Shown in pieces: positions 39,908 to 52,223 of a stretch of DNA of 64,000 nucleotides. Below the pieces are notes generated by a model. The model was not told the origin of the DNA. It did no database searches and saw only the letters and a list, made by a program, of their open reading frames with translations. Numbering within the stretch: position 1 is the first letter of the stretch; every line of letters begins with the position of its first letter. A program made the translations under genes and the position numbers. Source of the stretch: Prinsepia uniflora (Eukaryota; Streptophyta; Magnoliopsida; Rosales; Rosaceae); NCBI GenBank assembly GCA_032719365.1, contig CM064868.1, positions 1,456,001-1,520,000 on the forward strand, in the 5' to 3' direction.

Positions 39908-40922
39908 ATATATATATTCGAATTTTTACAAATTAATTAAGGAATAATGATGTATATATGTATATATATATATACACACACACTTGAAATTCCTAATTAG
40001 TACTTTGAAGTTTGTCATTTTAAGTAAAATCCTAAATTTTAGTATTTTGGTATTAACCATCCAAACATATAGCCCAAAATATTAGTGCTTGTATCAAAAC
40101 TCGCTACTTAAATTTTGAAATGATGCATGATTTGCACCTTTGTGATAGCTAAAAGCATATGACGAAGAAGAAACAGCCAGTAGATGCTAATTAAGGGTCA
40201 TTCTTTTGGAGATTCCTTCACATGTATTTACGTACGTAGGACATTTTATCTTCACATCCTCACACATATATGATCATAAACAATATAAGATGGATATTCC
40301 TTTTTTTGAGCCATACAACTCAATTGTACTCCTAAATGATCTTCTTTTATCCACATTGTGTTGTTCACATGTTAACAGCATGACCACATAAATATTCTGA
40401 TCAATATGTGTTCGAGTTTTTACAAATTAATGAAGGAATAAGGATGTATGTGTATATATATGTGTGTATATATACTTGAAATTCCTAATTAGTACTTTGA
40501 AGTCGTCATTTTAAATAAAATCCTAAATTTTAGTATTTTGAAGCTACTTATCCAAACATGCACAAAATATTAGAGCTCATATCAAAACCCATTTACTACT
40601 TAAATTTAGAAATCATGATTTACACATTTGTGATAGCTAAAGGTACACGAGAAAGAAGAAACAGCTGATAGATGCTAATCGTGGATCATTCTTTTGGAAA
40701 TTCCTTCACATACATTTATATAGGACATTTTATCTTCAAACCCTCACATAGATGATAACCATAAAAATACAAGATGGACAACTCAATTGTACCCCTAAAT
40801 GATTTTATTTATTTATTCAAGTTGTGTTGTTCACAGGTTAATAGAATGACCACATAAATATTTTGAGTGATATGTATTTGAGTTTTTACAAATTAATTAA
40901 GGACAAGGATATATGTGTGTGT

Positions 40923-40957
<35 letters not shown>

Positions 40958-41880
40958 AAATTCCTAACTATTACATCGAAGTTCTTCATTTTAAATTCTA
41001 AATTTTAGTATTTTGAAGTTACTCATCTAAACATATAGCCCAAAATATTACCACTCGTATCAAAGCCCACTTGCTACTAAATTTCGAAATGATGCATGGT
41101 TTGCATATTTGCGATAGCTAAAGGCGCATGAGGAACAACAAATAGCTACTAAATGCCGATCGAGGATCATTCTTTTAGAAATTCCTTCACATATATTTAC
41201 GTGGGACTTTTTATCTTCATATTCTCACACAAATGAGAAGCATAAAAAATATATATAAGATGAACTTTCCTTTTTTTAGCTATACTATACTTCTAGCTGA
41301 TTTTTTTATTCACATCGTGTTGTTCACATGTTAATAGAATGACCACATACATCTTCAAATCTACGTGTGTTCGGATTTTTACAAATTAATAAAGGAATAA
41401 GGATGTATATATATGTATATATTTGAAATTCCTAATAATTAGCACTTTGAAGTTCTCATTTTAAGTAAAATCCTAAATTTAGTATTTTGAAATTACTCAT
41501 CCAAACATATAGCCCAAAATTATTAGTGCTCGTATCAAAACCCACTTGCTACTTAAATTTCGAAATGATGCATGGTTTGCACGTTTGCGAGCAAAGGCAT
41601 ACGAGGAAGAATAAATAGCTAGTAGATGTTGATTGAGGGTCATTCATTTAGAAATTCCTTCACATATACTTACGTAGAACATGTTATCTTCACTCTTCAC
41701 ATCCTCGCACATATGATGAAAATAAAAAATATAAGATGGATATTCCTTTTTTGAGCTATACAACTTAATTGTACACCTCAATGATCATCTTTTATCCATA
41801 TTGTGATGTTCACATGTTAATAGAATGACCACATAAATATTCTTATCGATATATGTTCAAGTTTTTACAATTTAATTAAG

Positions 41881-41915
<35 letters not shown>
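39908..41915. repeat. Tandem ~470-bp satellite array, right part
   Basis: The remainder of monomer 3 is followed by four further monomers starting near 39983, 40474, 40951 and 41421, spaced about 470-490 bp and separated by TA or TG microsatellites. P1BS-type motifs GGATATTC lie at 40292-40299 and 41738-41745. Monomer 5 has lost the block by deletion and monomer 6 has mutated it (GAACTTTC). The array ends about 65 bp before MIR399-B. No coding frame is conserved among monomers. Confidence 0.88.
41738..41745 (+). promoter_or_regulatory. P1BS motif upstream of MIR399-B, inside the last monomer
   Basis: GGATATTC fits GNATATNC and lies about 240 bp before hairpin B. It is the same conserved position as in the other satellite monomers, so whether it serves the MIR399 gene is inference. 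Confidence 0.45.
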
Positions 41916-41978
41916 GATGACCTCTGTCTCAGATTATATTTCGATCATTTTTAATGGAATGGACATAGCATTGGTGCA

Positions 41979-42092
41979 CTGCAGGGTGAATTACTGCGTA
42001 GTCTCCTATTGGAAAATTGTACCCACATGTATATAATTATGTATAAACGCAGCAGTCTGCCAAAGGAGATCTGCTCAGCAATTCTACTGCAG
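41979..42092 (+). ncRNA. MIR399: MIR399 precursor B (variant guide)
   Basis: The guide-like 3' arm at 42058-42078 starts TGCCAAAGGAGA and ends TCTGCTCAG, differing from common miR399 in its 3' half. The 5' arm (CTGCAGGGTGAATTACTG, then TCTCCTATTGG) still pairs, closed by a CTGCAG/CTGCAG stem at 41979-41984 and 42087-42092. The loop is short (about 45 nt). Downstream sequence (ACAAGCC.GTCGACACATC) resembles that after hairpin A, so A and B are duplicates flanking the satellite. Pairing in the guide duplex has several mismatches, so processing is uncertain. Confidence 0.65.
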
Positions 42093-42129
42093 TATACATG
42101 AACACAAGCCAGTCGACACATCTAGATAA

Positions 42130-45100
42130 TGATAACGCCCATATTACGCATTAAATTAAACACGTAATTCGGGTGTTATGCAATTTAAACCCTTTTTGTG
42201 TAGTTGTAGTATTGGTAAATAGGGATCGTTCTTAACCGGGGAAATTAGGGAACATTAATAATATGTTAGTTAAAAAGAATAATGAATAATCAAAGAATAA
42301 AGAATTAAAGAATTAAATAATTAAACAAATAAATAATAAAGAATTAAAGAATAAATGAATTAAAAAATTAAAGAATTAATGAATTAATGAATTAATGAAA
42401 TAAAGAATAAAAGAATAAAGAATTAAATAATAAAAGAATAAAGAATTAGATGGGGGGTTTGAAAGATTGTAATCATAAAATAAAGAAAGTAAGTAAAAAT
42501 AATTAAGAACTTAATTCTACTTCTACTTTAACTTTTATGCAAGTGAACTTTCTTCAAACACATATTTTTACCAACACTCTAACATCATGCTCATAGTGAA
42601 CCAATCACGAAATTCTACCTTAATCATCTCAAATACATGCATACATTTTTCAATATTATAAATGCACCGAACAGCGGTCATAAACACTTATAATACGATT
42701 CACCTTAAGTTTGTGATTTCAATGTGTGTCAAACATCTAAATCTCTTCAATCCTATTCTAAGTGCACCGAACAGCGGTCATAAACACTTAGTGTTAAATT
42801 GAAGGTTAAGCACTAAAACATATAAAGCAGATGAAATTCAAAAAGTAAAACACATGGAGATTGTATTCACATTTACAAATGTTAGAAAGAAAATACCAAC
42901 ACATATATTGAATTATAAGTAAAACCAAAACAATAACAAGAATTTAAGTAAATGGAGAAAAGTTACACTTTCGGAACCCAAGAACAGCTTGTGATTCCGA
43001 AAGTGGATGGAAACAATGGAATGTTATTCATAAAGAACACCGAACAGCGGCGAGAACCTTATGAAGATGGAGGATAAAACATAAGAATACGAACTTAAAT
43101 TCTAGAATTATTTCGGAAATACTTGGCCTAGGTATTTCTTAAGGAAAGCATAAAAATGTATTTAAGAGATCTCAAAGAAAAATCACAAGAACAAAGTAAA
43201 GAAGAAATGAAATTAAGAATTAATATAAATTAAGAACAAGAATTAAAGAAATCTAATTAAATAAATAATCTAAAAGAAGCTAAAATGGTCCCCAAAATTA
43301 AAGAAAGAATGAACTAATAGAAGAGAAACTAGAGAGAAAATAATAAAACCTAAACTAAAGAGACAAACAAAATGGAAAAATGGGGACTCCCTACAAGTGA
43401 ATTTTGCCTCCCTATTTATAGAGGGAGGCCTAAAATATTCAAAATAAAAATACAAAATAAAATAAAATAAGTGAAATGATGAATTATGATGATTTTAGGC
43501 ATGGGTTAGGGTTGAAAAATCAGAAAAACTGCACAAAGTGGGAGCAGTTTTGGCAAGTGGGTTGTACGGGCTGCTGGGTAGGTGGGCTGGTTGCTGAAAA
43601 ATCAGAGCAGCAGAAGGGAAATGGGCTGATGGAGCAGGTGGGCTGCGCAGTGGTTCTCTGGCGTGATGGACTGGGCGGGTTGGTGATGGCGCAGTGGACT
43701 GTGCTGCACGGATGGATTGGACCAGTGAAGGCGGGTTGGTGCTGTTGTGCAGGAACATGCGCGGGCCTAGGTTGGTGACTCCTGCATGGGCTTACGTGGA
43801 TCAGACAGTGGTTCGCGCGGGCTTGACGCACATGGGCAGTGGATTGGGCTTCTAATTCACGCGGGCCAGCAGGTGCAGGCTTGCGGATCGCGGGCTGGAG
43901 CGAGCAGGGTAACGTGATGGACTAGTGCAGTGGATTGGGCCAGGCGCGTGGGCTGATGCGGGTTGTGGGCTGCGAGTTAAGGCTGGGACGCAAGGGAGCT
44001 GGGTTTCTCGCGAGGCCTTGATAGGTCCTCAAATAAGCGTTATTTTATATTATTTTATACCCATTATACTTGACTTTTAATATTAAAATAATAAATAATT
44101 AGACAAATTAATTTATTTTGTGATATTTTTGTAGAAATAAATAAAGCTTGGAATTTGGAGCATTTTGGTGAAAGAATCGTCCCGATCGGAATTATAACGA
44201 AGAAATTATGGACGAAATATGAGAAACCACCGAAAATCGCAAGAAAATTCGGTGGGAAGCTGCTGAAATCCAGCAGCCCAAGCCAAAAATCCAGCAGCCC
44301 CCCAATAGTTCCCAAAATCAGCATATTTGCCCCAAAATCAGCAACTTTTCCCCAAAATCAGCCACTTTTCCCCAAAATCAGCATATTTGCCCCAAAATCA
44401 GCATCTTTTCCCACCCAATCTCATCATTTCCATCACTTCTTCATGTACTATTTTATTGTTATTTTTATATTTTAATTTTGTACTTTTAATTAAACAATTG
44501 TGGCACTCCTTCTATAAATAGGGAGGTCATTTCATGTATTTGGGGAGTCCCCAATTAGTTCCATTTCTTTCATTTTTCTTAGTTCTAATTCTTAGTTAGT
44601 TCTTTTGTTTCTCTCTTTTGAGAGACATTTTTGGGGACCATTTTAACTTCTTGTAGATTTTCTTATTAATTAGCTTTCTTTTAATTCTTGTTCTTAATTT
44701 ATGTTATTTTTATTTTTCTTAATTTCATTTCTTCTTTACTTTGTTCTTGTGATATTTCTTTGAGATCTCTTAAACACATTTTTATGCTTTCCTTAAGAAA
44801 TACCTAGGCCAAGTAATTCTAAGACAATTCAAGAGTTTTAAGACCGAATTCCTCGTATTTCTTCTTCCATCTTCACAAGTTTCCTGCCGCTGTTCGGTGA
44901 TTCTTGTGAAAATCCATACTTCTCTACTTAAATTCTTGTTGTTGTTATTGGTTTTACTTATAATTCAATATATGTGTTGGTATTTTCTTTCTAACATTTG
45001 TAAGTAAGAATGCAATCTCCATGTGTTTTACTTTTTGAGTTTCTTTTACTTCATATGTTTTAGTACTTAAACTTCATTTCGAAACTAAATGTTGATCCGC

Positions 45101-46167
45101 TGTTCGGGGCATTTAGAATAGAGTTGAAGAGATTTAATGTTTGATCGCTGTTCGGCGCATTAAATCACTTACTTAAGGTGAATCATATTGTAAGTAATAA
45201 TCCGCTGTTCGGTGCATTTATAATATGAAAAATGTATGCATGTATTTGAGATGATTAAGGTATGATTTCGTGATTGGTTCAATATGAGCATGATGTTAGA
45301 GTGTTGGTAAAAATATGTGTTTGAAGAAAATTCACTAGTACAAAGGTTAAAGTAGAAATAAAATTAAGTATTTAATTATTTTTACTTTTTTTATTTATTT
45401 TATATTTACAACTCTTTTCAAAACCCCCATTTTCAATTCTTTATTCTTTATTCTTTAATTCTTTAATTCTTTTATTCTTTAATTCTTTTTTTCTTTTATT
45501 CTTCTTTTATACTTTTAGTTTATTATTCTTTGATTCTTTCATCTTTTTATTCTTTTATTCTTTTATTCTTCTTTAATACTTTTAGTTTATTATTCTTTGA
45601 TTAATTAATTCTTTAATTCTTTAATTCTTTAATTCATTAATTCTTTAATTTGTTAATTCTTTAATTATTTAATTCATTAATTTATTCATTATTCATTTAT
45701 TCATTACTCTTTCCCACTAACACATTATTAATGTTCCCTAATTTCCCCGGTTAAGAACGATCCATATTTACCAATACTACATCTACACAAAAAGGGTTTA
45801 AATTGCACAACACTCAAATTACGTGTTTAATTTAATGCGTAGTTTGGGCGTAGTCAGGCCTGGGCCGGAAAAGAAGAGAAATGGGCTGCACCATTTATTT
45901 GGGCTGCAAATTAAATAAGAAATTGGGCTTACAAAATTAATGATAATTAATAATATAATTCAATCAAATTTCGTCCATAATTTCTTCGTTATAATTCCGA
46001 TCGGGACGATTGTTTCGCCAAAACGCTCCAAATTACAAACTTTATTTATTTAAACAAAAATATCACAAAATAAATTATTTTATCTAATTATTTATTATTT
46101 TAATATTAAAAGTCAAGTATAAAGGGTATAAAATAATATAAAATAATGCTTATTTGAGGACCTATCA
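42130..46167 (-). mobile_element. Solo LTR of the LARD family (minus), split by a nested solo LTR
   Basis: The minus-strand reading begins TGATAGGTCC (46167) and ends GGGCGTTATCA (42130). A perfect 5-bp duplication GATAA flanks it (42125-42129 and 46168-46172). Without the nested unit it is about 2.2 kb. It is a diverged relative of the LTR at 16975, with an extra GC-rich block (about 43530-44010). Only one LTR is present, so it is a recombination product. It lies 38 bp after hairpin B. Confidence 0.88.
44019..45856 (+). mobile_element. Nested solo LTR of the LARD family (plus)
   Basis: Starts TGATAGG and ends GTAGTCA, 1838 bp, flanked by a perfect 5-bp duplication GGCCT (44014-44018 and 45857-45861). 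It is very similar to the LTRs at 16975 and 22277, but has an extra block near 44262-44398 with repeated CCCCAAAATCAGCA units. It inserted into the older, oppositely oriented solo LTR. Confidence 0.92.
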
Positions 46168-46172
46168 GATAA

Positions 46173-47048
46173 CTAACTCACAATCACTTCTTTTTAATTG
46201 TTTGATCCAATTTAATGAACTCATTATTATACCTATGTAATTGTTTGCATATTACGCGCCTATAACAAATTCATTCTCCAAGTTGTTGATACCATATCAA
46301 TGGACCACCAGAAGGAAGACCAACAAGGCCATAAACATGTTAGGGTTGATACGATCCACTATTGTTTATACACGCATGATGACGAATCCTTAGTTAGCTC
46401 CCTGTTCAGCCATAACGGTCCAATGTCTACTCAGTCGGCACTTTCCTGATTGGTATCCCTGTCAAATTGCACTAGCTGCACCTGACACACCAAGGGGGCC
46501 ACTGCCACTCATTCTTCATCCTGAGTTTTCGGGATACATGTCAAGATCTCAAGGTAATAACTTGATCCTCACATCATTAGAGTTGCAATTACCATGTACA
46601 TTCATTGCTACTATAGAGACAAGAAGGAGTCCCTCACACAGGTAACTACACTCTGCCTCCAACCTGTTTAATTTATGATAGATCTTCCCCTTGCTTACTA
46701 ACTTAAGCATCAGAGTATATTCGTTGACACCCCATCGATGTCAAACGCTCTTCTTATTATCTCGCAGATCTCCCTAGTAAATCAGAAGAAGACACACCAG
46801 CGCCCAGAAGAGCATATCTCGTTGATCCATTTTCGGGTCAAACGGAATGAAATTACTTTATTAGAACTTTCATTTATATTCTTTAAGAAACGCAATGTAA
46901 GCTAACTTAATATATAGCTATGCAGGTACAATATATATATATATATATATATATTATTTCCGATTTTCATGTTAAAAATAAGATATGGAAGAATAAGTTC
47001 TCAATTATATTATTAAATATACAATGACACATATTATATACTAACAAT
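46173..47048. other. Region with probable retrotransposon remnants
   Basis: The stretch 46280-46860 is GC-richer and contains GATACC, CTCGCAGATCTCCC and GTTGATCCATTTTCGGGTCAA blocks that remind me of plant LTR sequence. No complete element or coding frame was found. A TA microsatellite lies near 46930-46956. Confidence 0.4.
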
Positions 47049-47053
47049 AAGCC

Positions 47054-47432
47054 TGTTGACGTAACATCTGACCAAGTAACGAGACTGTCAAAATACTACA
47101 CTGGATCACAGAGTAAGCCCATCAGAAGACCTCAAAGATCACACAAGGCCCATGCCTCAAAGCCCATCACTATTCCCCTAACCTAAATCCTAGACAAATT
47201 CTATAAATAGGGAGCCACTCTCCCATTAAAAGGGATCTCTCTCTCCCTTCTCTTTACTTTCTCTCTAAAGGTTCTAAACCTCTTATACTTGTACAAACAA
47301 CAACATCATATTATTAATGAGAGTGAGGCAACACCGTGGACGTAGCCCGATTTGGGTGAACCACGTACTTTCTTGTGTCTTGGTGTGCATGTTTGTCTTT
47401 ATAGTCTCGTTGGTACAATTTTTACATCGACA
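47054..47432 (+). mobile_element. 379-bp solo LTR
   Basis: Begins TGTTGACGTAAC, ends ACATCGACA, and is flanked by the perfect 5-bp duplication AAGCC (47049-47053 and 47433-47437). A TATA box (CTATAAATAGGGAG near 47200) followed by a CT-rich leader gives plus orientation. No internal region or second LTR is present nearby. Confidence 0.85.
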
Positions 47433-47437
47433 AAGCC

Positions 47438-48841
47438 TAACTAAGAAAGAAAAATAGTATATTATAATTAGCCTATATATCAAATTAGAATATCAAATCA
47501 ATCTCTAATATTAAGCAAATCTAAGATACTAAATCGATCTAAGATATTAAACTGATCTAAGATACTAATAAATCAATCTAGGAATTATCAAGATTTTATT
47601 TCTAACACTCCCTTAGAGAGTGAACATTGTGAAGTCCCAAACTATCTTTTGCGTTGCTTCAAATCATTCCACAATTATAGCAACTTCATGAAGGAAAATG
47701 ATAATTTTGGGTGCAGTAAAACACATGATGATGACAAGGTAAAAATTGTGGCATAAAGACCAAATACAGTGACATAGAGGCCAAATATAGTGGCACAAAG
47801 GCCAAGCATGTGGCACGAAGGCTAAAATACGGTGACATAAATTAAGGTCAAGTAGAGTGTCACATGTCACATAAGGTCATAAGGCCACGTGGTACAAAGG
47901 CCAAATAAGATGACAAAAAAAAAAAGCAAAATCTAGCACACAAGCTAAGTAATTAACACAAAAAGCCGAATAAAGTGACACAAAAGACCATATAAGGTGA
48001 CACAAAATACCGAATAAGGTGGCACAAAATGTCAAATAAGGTGACACATGTTTTATCCCTATGTTGTTCGATCTTCCAATAACATGAAAGGCTTATAGTA
48101 CAGATTTATTGTAAGGCATAAATCAATGTACGTGTCACCATTATTCATACATAAATCAATATCTTGTTTAGAGCTCAATTCAAACCAGCTGAACAAAAAC
48201 CTAGCTTTATATTCCTTAATATTAATTAGCATAAGGGGAAGGGATTGTCCGTACAGATGCAAAACTTTCAACTTATTATTTAGTGGTTTCTTCAGCTGTC
48301 TTGTCTTGCTTGGTGCACCATCATCATCATCATGCACATGTACGATTTCTCGCCAAAAAAAAAAACTGACAAATTTAGTGTACATGCATATTAGAGATTT
48401 TTTACACATCGCGGACGTGACCTGCATGTAACATATTAATATTTGTTGTGATGTGATGTGATCATATATGCTGTGTGTGCTTCCTCGATCCAGTTAATTT
48501 CTGCGCACAAATTAATAACAACTTTTGGGTCCATCGAGTGGGTGTTGATGACAGCCATAAAAGATAAAGAGATCGATTTGGAGAAGATGCCTATATATGG
48601 AATATGGATCTTAATCATGCACTTTCATAATATCAAAGCATCCTTCTAAATCTTTTCAAGCTTTTTCTGTTTATTTTTCCATCTTTATTTCCCCCATTTC
48701 TCGATAACCTTATCAAGGCAAAGGCATTCTTCTTGTATATATATTGAAACCAGCTGAAAGTTTCAAAGTTGATGCTCTTTGTGAAAGCTACCTTTCAGTA
48801 TATGACCTTACAGCTTCAGGTAGAGTCATATGTAATAGTTA
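47438..48841. other. Intergenic region with a degenerate minisatellite
   Basis: Between about 47745 and 48050 an imperfect unit of the type AAGGTGACACAAAATACCGAA is repeated many times with drift. The rest is AT-rich. Open frames near 48.1-48.6 kb on both strands have no recognised domain. Confidence 0.5.
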
Positions 48842-49569
48842 GGGCAAATATCATTTTACGCCCTAAGCTTTAGGGATTAACATCATAATGAATTATTCAG
48901 TTTCGATTTTATCATTTCACTTCATGTAGTTTTGAGATTGATCACATCAATTTACTCTATTTGCATATTTCAATACTTCAATTTATCGATTAATAAGTTA
49001 AAACATTACAAGAAAAAAGACTTTACGGACAACAATAAAATTTGTCGGGTAACATTAAAATTCGTCGGGTTAGATGTTTGGGCAACAATCAAATCACCCG
49101 AAAAGACGTGAGATTCATCGGGCAAGGTACAAATTCGTCGGGCAAGATTATTTTTCGTTGGGTAAAGTGAGCTTTGACGGGTATTTCCTCCGTCGGGAAA
49201 AATTTTGTCGGGCAACTGAACTTTTCTTGTAGTAAAAGCATTCTTGGTATTAATTAAAAATTCTAACTCATATTATTTTTCATTAAATAACTAATTATTT
49301 TGATTTAGCTATTCTTTTAAATTAGTATATTTAAACAAGCTATAAGAACTCTGAATGTAAATGTAAATGTAATGCTCTTATAATTTGTTAAGTGAATTAA
49401 TTTGAAAAAAAAATAATTAAATCAAAATAATTAGTCACTGAATAAAAAATAAAATAGGTAAGAATTTGTAATAAACACAAAAAATGCCCTTGACGTAATT
49501 CATGATTTACCAGTGAAATAAACAGATGAAGTAATGAGAACAACGCCAAGTTAAGGAGATAATTTGCCC
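48842..49569. repeat. MITE-like element with GGGCAAAT ends
   Basis: The left end reads GGGCAAATATCATTTTACG. The reverse complement of the right end reads GGGCAAATTATCTCCTTAA. It is non-coding and carries a nested CACTA-type MITE (49004-49233). No clear target-site duplication was seen. It shares end sequence with the unit at 12968-13457. Confidence 0.5.
49004..49233. mobile_element. CACTA-type MITE
   Basis: Left end CATTACAAGAAAA; the reverse complement of the right end is ACTACAAGAAAAG. Both are one change from the CACTACAAGAAAA terminus of CACTA elements. The 3-bp flanks are AAA on both sides (weak, in AT-rich DNA). The 230-bp interior carries repeated GTCGGGCAA motifs and no coding frame. 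Confidence 0.7.
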
Positions 49570-50821
49570 AGCAATTCTCTTGCAGCTATTGTTCGCATCG
49601 ATCCAAACAAGAATATAAGCTGTGTAGTTATTTTTCGTTATCGATCGGTGGATTTACGTGTGTCTCTTCTTCATAGATCATGAGTCATTCAATTTTCCTA
49701 GTTAAGAAGAACTAATGTCATGGTAGTTAGTTTGTATCTGTAAGCAAGCCTTTAGCTACACAGATATATGATCAAACGGTGCGTATCATTCTCTGTGTAC
49801 GTTGTCGCATTGGACTATATAATAAGCAACTTAATGTAATCAGCATTACTCATTTTAATTTTTCTTGAATCGATGTAGAAAAAGTAACAGATAGAAATTA
49901 AAACAGAGAAAGAATATACATATCGTCCACAATTATATATATGACTAAAAAGTTTCTTTCTTAATTTGTGAATAACCCTAATTAATATATATATATATAT
50001 ATATATATATGATCAACAGTACTTGAGTTTGTCTGTGGAAATAGCATCCCCTATTTCCTATGAGTTCTTGACACAGAACTAATGGAAATTGTAGAACATA
50101 ATACAAGTAAATAATATTGAATAAAAAATTTGCTACTTTAAAAAATTCACTTACAGATAAAAATACGTGAATTACTTGTCATCCAATGAATTAATTCACT
50201 AAAGAGATAAGAGAAGATAGTTTATACGAACACTCATCATTAAGAAAATGTTTATTGAATAATCCTAAGATCATTTACTCCAAATGAGGTGCGAGTATTT
50301 ATAGACTAGTCATTGATCATCCCGGCCCAATGAATAAGTTGGAGTCCTATTAAATAAGACACGTATGTATGACTCATGAAAATTCATACATATGCATAAC
50401 CCATGTAAACCATATATATGACTCATGAATGAACCATGTGTTGTCATGACCCGACTTCCCTAATACAACATTGTCCGCTTTGGACTTACGCCCTTAGGAC
50501 TTTATTTCTTGGAACTCACGCGTGATTTCTCAGTGAATCACCTAAATTAACCACATGCCCTAGAGATTAATTCTCTCCCCCAAACTCTGTGTCATACAGT
50601 TCTGATTGTTGCTTTGAACCGTCAGCTGGTAATATTCTTCAACATTCGTAGGACTAGGAAGCTAGTTCATATAGCTAGCTAGCCGCAATATAATAATGCT
50701 GTCAAACAAAAGAAAAAGGTTATTATAGACAAGAAGAAGCAAGGTTAAAATAGAGAGAACAATATAACACAAATTAAGACGCTCAGTATACAAATGGAAT
50801 GGCCGGTAGATCGAAGTGGTA
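49570..50821. other. Intergenic region before MIR399-C
   Basis: AT-rich, with a TA microsatellite near 49986-50010 and a relic TRIM LTR (50442-50598). One P1BS-type motif (GAATATAC, 49912-49919) lies over 900 bp before hairpin C; none was found closer. Confidence 0.5.
50442..50598. repeat. Relic TRIM LTR
   Basis: Begins TGTCATGACCCGACTTCCC, contains ATTGTCCGCTTTGGAC and ends GTGTCATACA. This parallels the LTR of the complete TRIM at 15.5 kb but is much shorter. The flanks (TGTGT and GTTCT) do not match, so it is a truncated or old copy. Confidence 0.6.
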
Positions 50822-51009
50822 GAGCATGAATTGCGGGGCAATTCTCCTTTGGCAGAGAACATGTACCTACTATTATGATCGAGTACGTACGTAGAACTTA
50901 AGTATAATAATAAGTACTAATTCAAATATCAAACGAACGGATAATATATATACGGCAATTAGAATTAATAATATTTCTGCCAAAGGAGAATTGCACTGTT
51001 ATTCATCTC
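50822..51009 (+). ncRNA. MIR399: MIR399 precursor C
   Basis: The guide at 50978-50998 starts TGCCAAAGGAGA and ends ATTGCACTG, one base (position 18, A for C) from the common family form ending ATTGCCCTG. The 5' arm at 50836-50856 (GGGCAATTCTCCTTTGGCAG) pairs perfectly over 17 bp with the guide. The lower stem GCATGAAT/ATTCATC closes the fold. The loop is about 120 nt. It is the best-paired hairpin of the cluster. No P1BS lies within 900 bp upstream. Confidence 0.9.
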
Positions 51010-52200
51010 TACCCTTGAACGATGGAGCACGTACGAATTAACTGCTTGCTGCCATGGAAATATTAGTGGTGGAAGCTGAATTGCATGGCATGGTTTTTAT
51101 TTGGGTTTTGATTCGCACATTAGGTATGGATATTCCATGTAGACTCGTGTTGCCTCATCGGTATATGCAAAGCATCTCCTCATCTTTGCTATCATGCATG
51201 CATGTTCCCCTCCTCCTTCCCTTAACAAGCTAGGTTAAGTTTCCCCGACATCGATGATCTTTCATTATCTTCTAGCTTATTCAGACATACCGGCCACCTG
51301 CAACTGCAGTATGTATGCCTCTACTAATATTGTTGATCTAGCTACTCCAAAAGCTCGCGGGATCGATCATCTAAAGCCAATTAATTATATACATACCATT
51401 TATTATTATATTAGATTGACCGCAGGGCCATATATTAATCACTAATTGACTTTGAATTGAAATTAATCTCAACTTTTCTTTATCTTATGTAGATATGCTT
51501 GCTAATTAAACATAAAAAATGGATGCCCTAGCTAATTAATTGAAAGAAGTACGAGATTATATGTCTCAAAACCAATTGAGAGGTTCAATTTCCCTTTTCA
51601 ATGTGGAACCTTTCTTTATTTACATTTTCACATGTCTTTTTACCTGTAACGAATTTTTAAGTCTAACATGTGGACAATTCATATTGGGAGACGTGGAACA
51701 TGTGTGGTAGGTTAACCTCATATGTGGACTAACTGACTTTGATACCATGAAGGAAATCCACTCTAAAACTAATTGGCAATGAGGGGAGAGGCTTAACTTC
51801 ATTTTCCAATGTGGGACTTTTGTTTCTTCACATTCTCTCACACGTCCTCTTCACGCGTGCGAACTTTCAAACTTAGTACATGTACAACTCATATTTGATG
51901 GCATTGAGCATGCGTAACTGTTAAGCCTTACAAATAACATAACTCGCTCTGATACCATGAAAAAAATAAAGATTTCATTCAAAGCTAATTGGAAATTAAA
52001 TGAAGAGGCTTAACTCCACTTTTCAATGTGGGACTTTTGCTCCTTATTCTCACATCAATTTCATGTCCAAAACACTCCCCAACGCTACTGGACAAACATT
52101 ATAATGGATTCAGCTTAACCTAATTATTCTCAGAATTCTCAATCAATGTATAACAGACCGATCATCGATGGATTTAATGAAAATTATCTAATTAAGATGG
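51010..52200. other. Intergenic region with a two-copy dispersed repeat
   Basis: Two diverged direct copies (about 51560-51860 and 51940-52060) share TGATACCATGA, AACTAATTGG, AGAGGCTTAACTCC and CAATGTGGGACTTTTG. These blocks are typical of a widespread plant dispersed repeat. No gene or hairpin was recognised. Confidence 0.5.
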
Positions 52201-52223
52201 AAGAAGCAAGAAAAGTAGAAATT

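Noticed and set aside
43495..43831. Pro/Ser/His-rich open frames on both strands
   Set aside because: They come from the GC-rich insert of the outer solo LTR and show no recognisable protein.
49545..49577. Possible sixth MIR399 arm: GCCAAGTTAAGGAGATAATTTGCCC followed by AGCAATTCTCTTGCAG
   Set aside because: The first part is the inverted end of the MITE-like unit at 48842-49569, and no 5' arm exists upstream. The AGCAATTCT match to hairpins A and B is intriguing but short, so I do not call a gene.
51560..52060. GATACC-containing repeat as an LTR primer site
   Set aside because: TGATACCATGA lacks the rest of the tRNA-iMet complement and no LTR pair is present.
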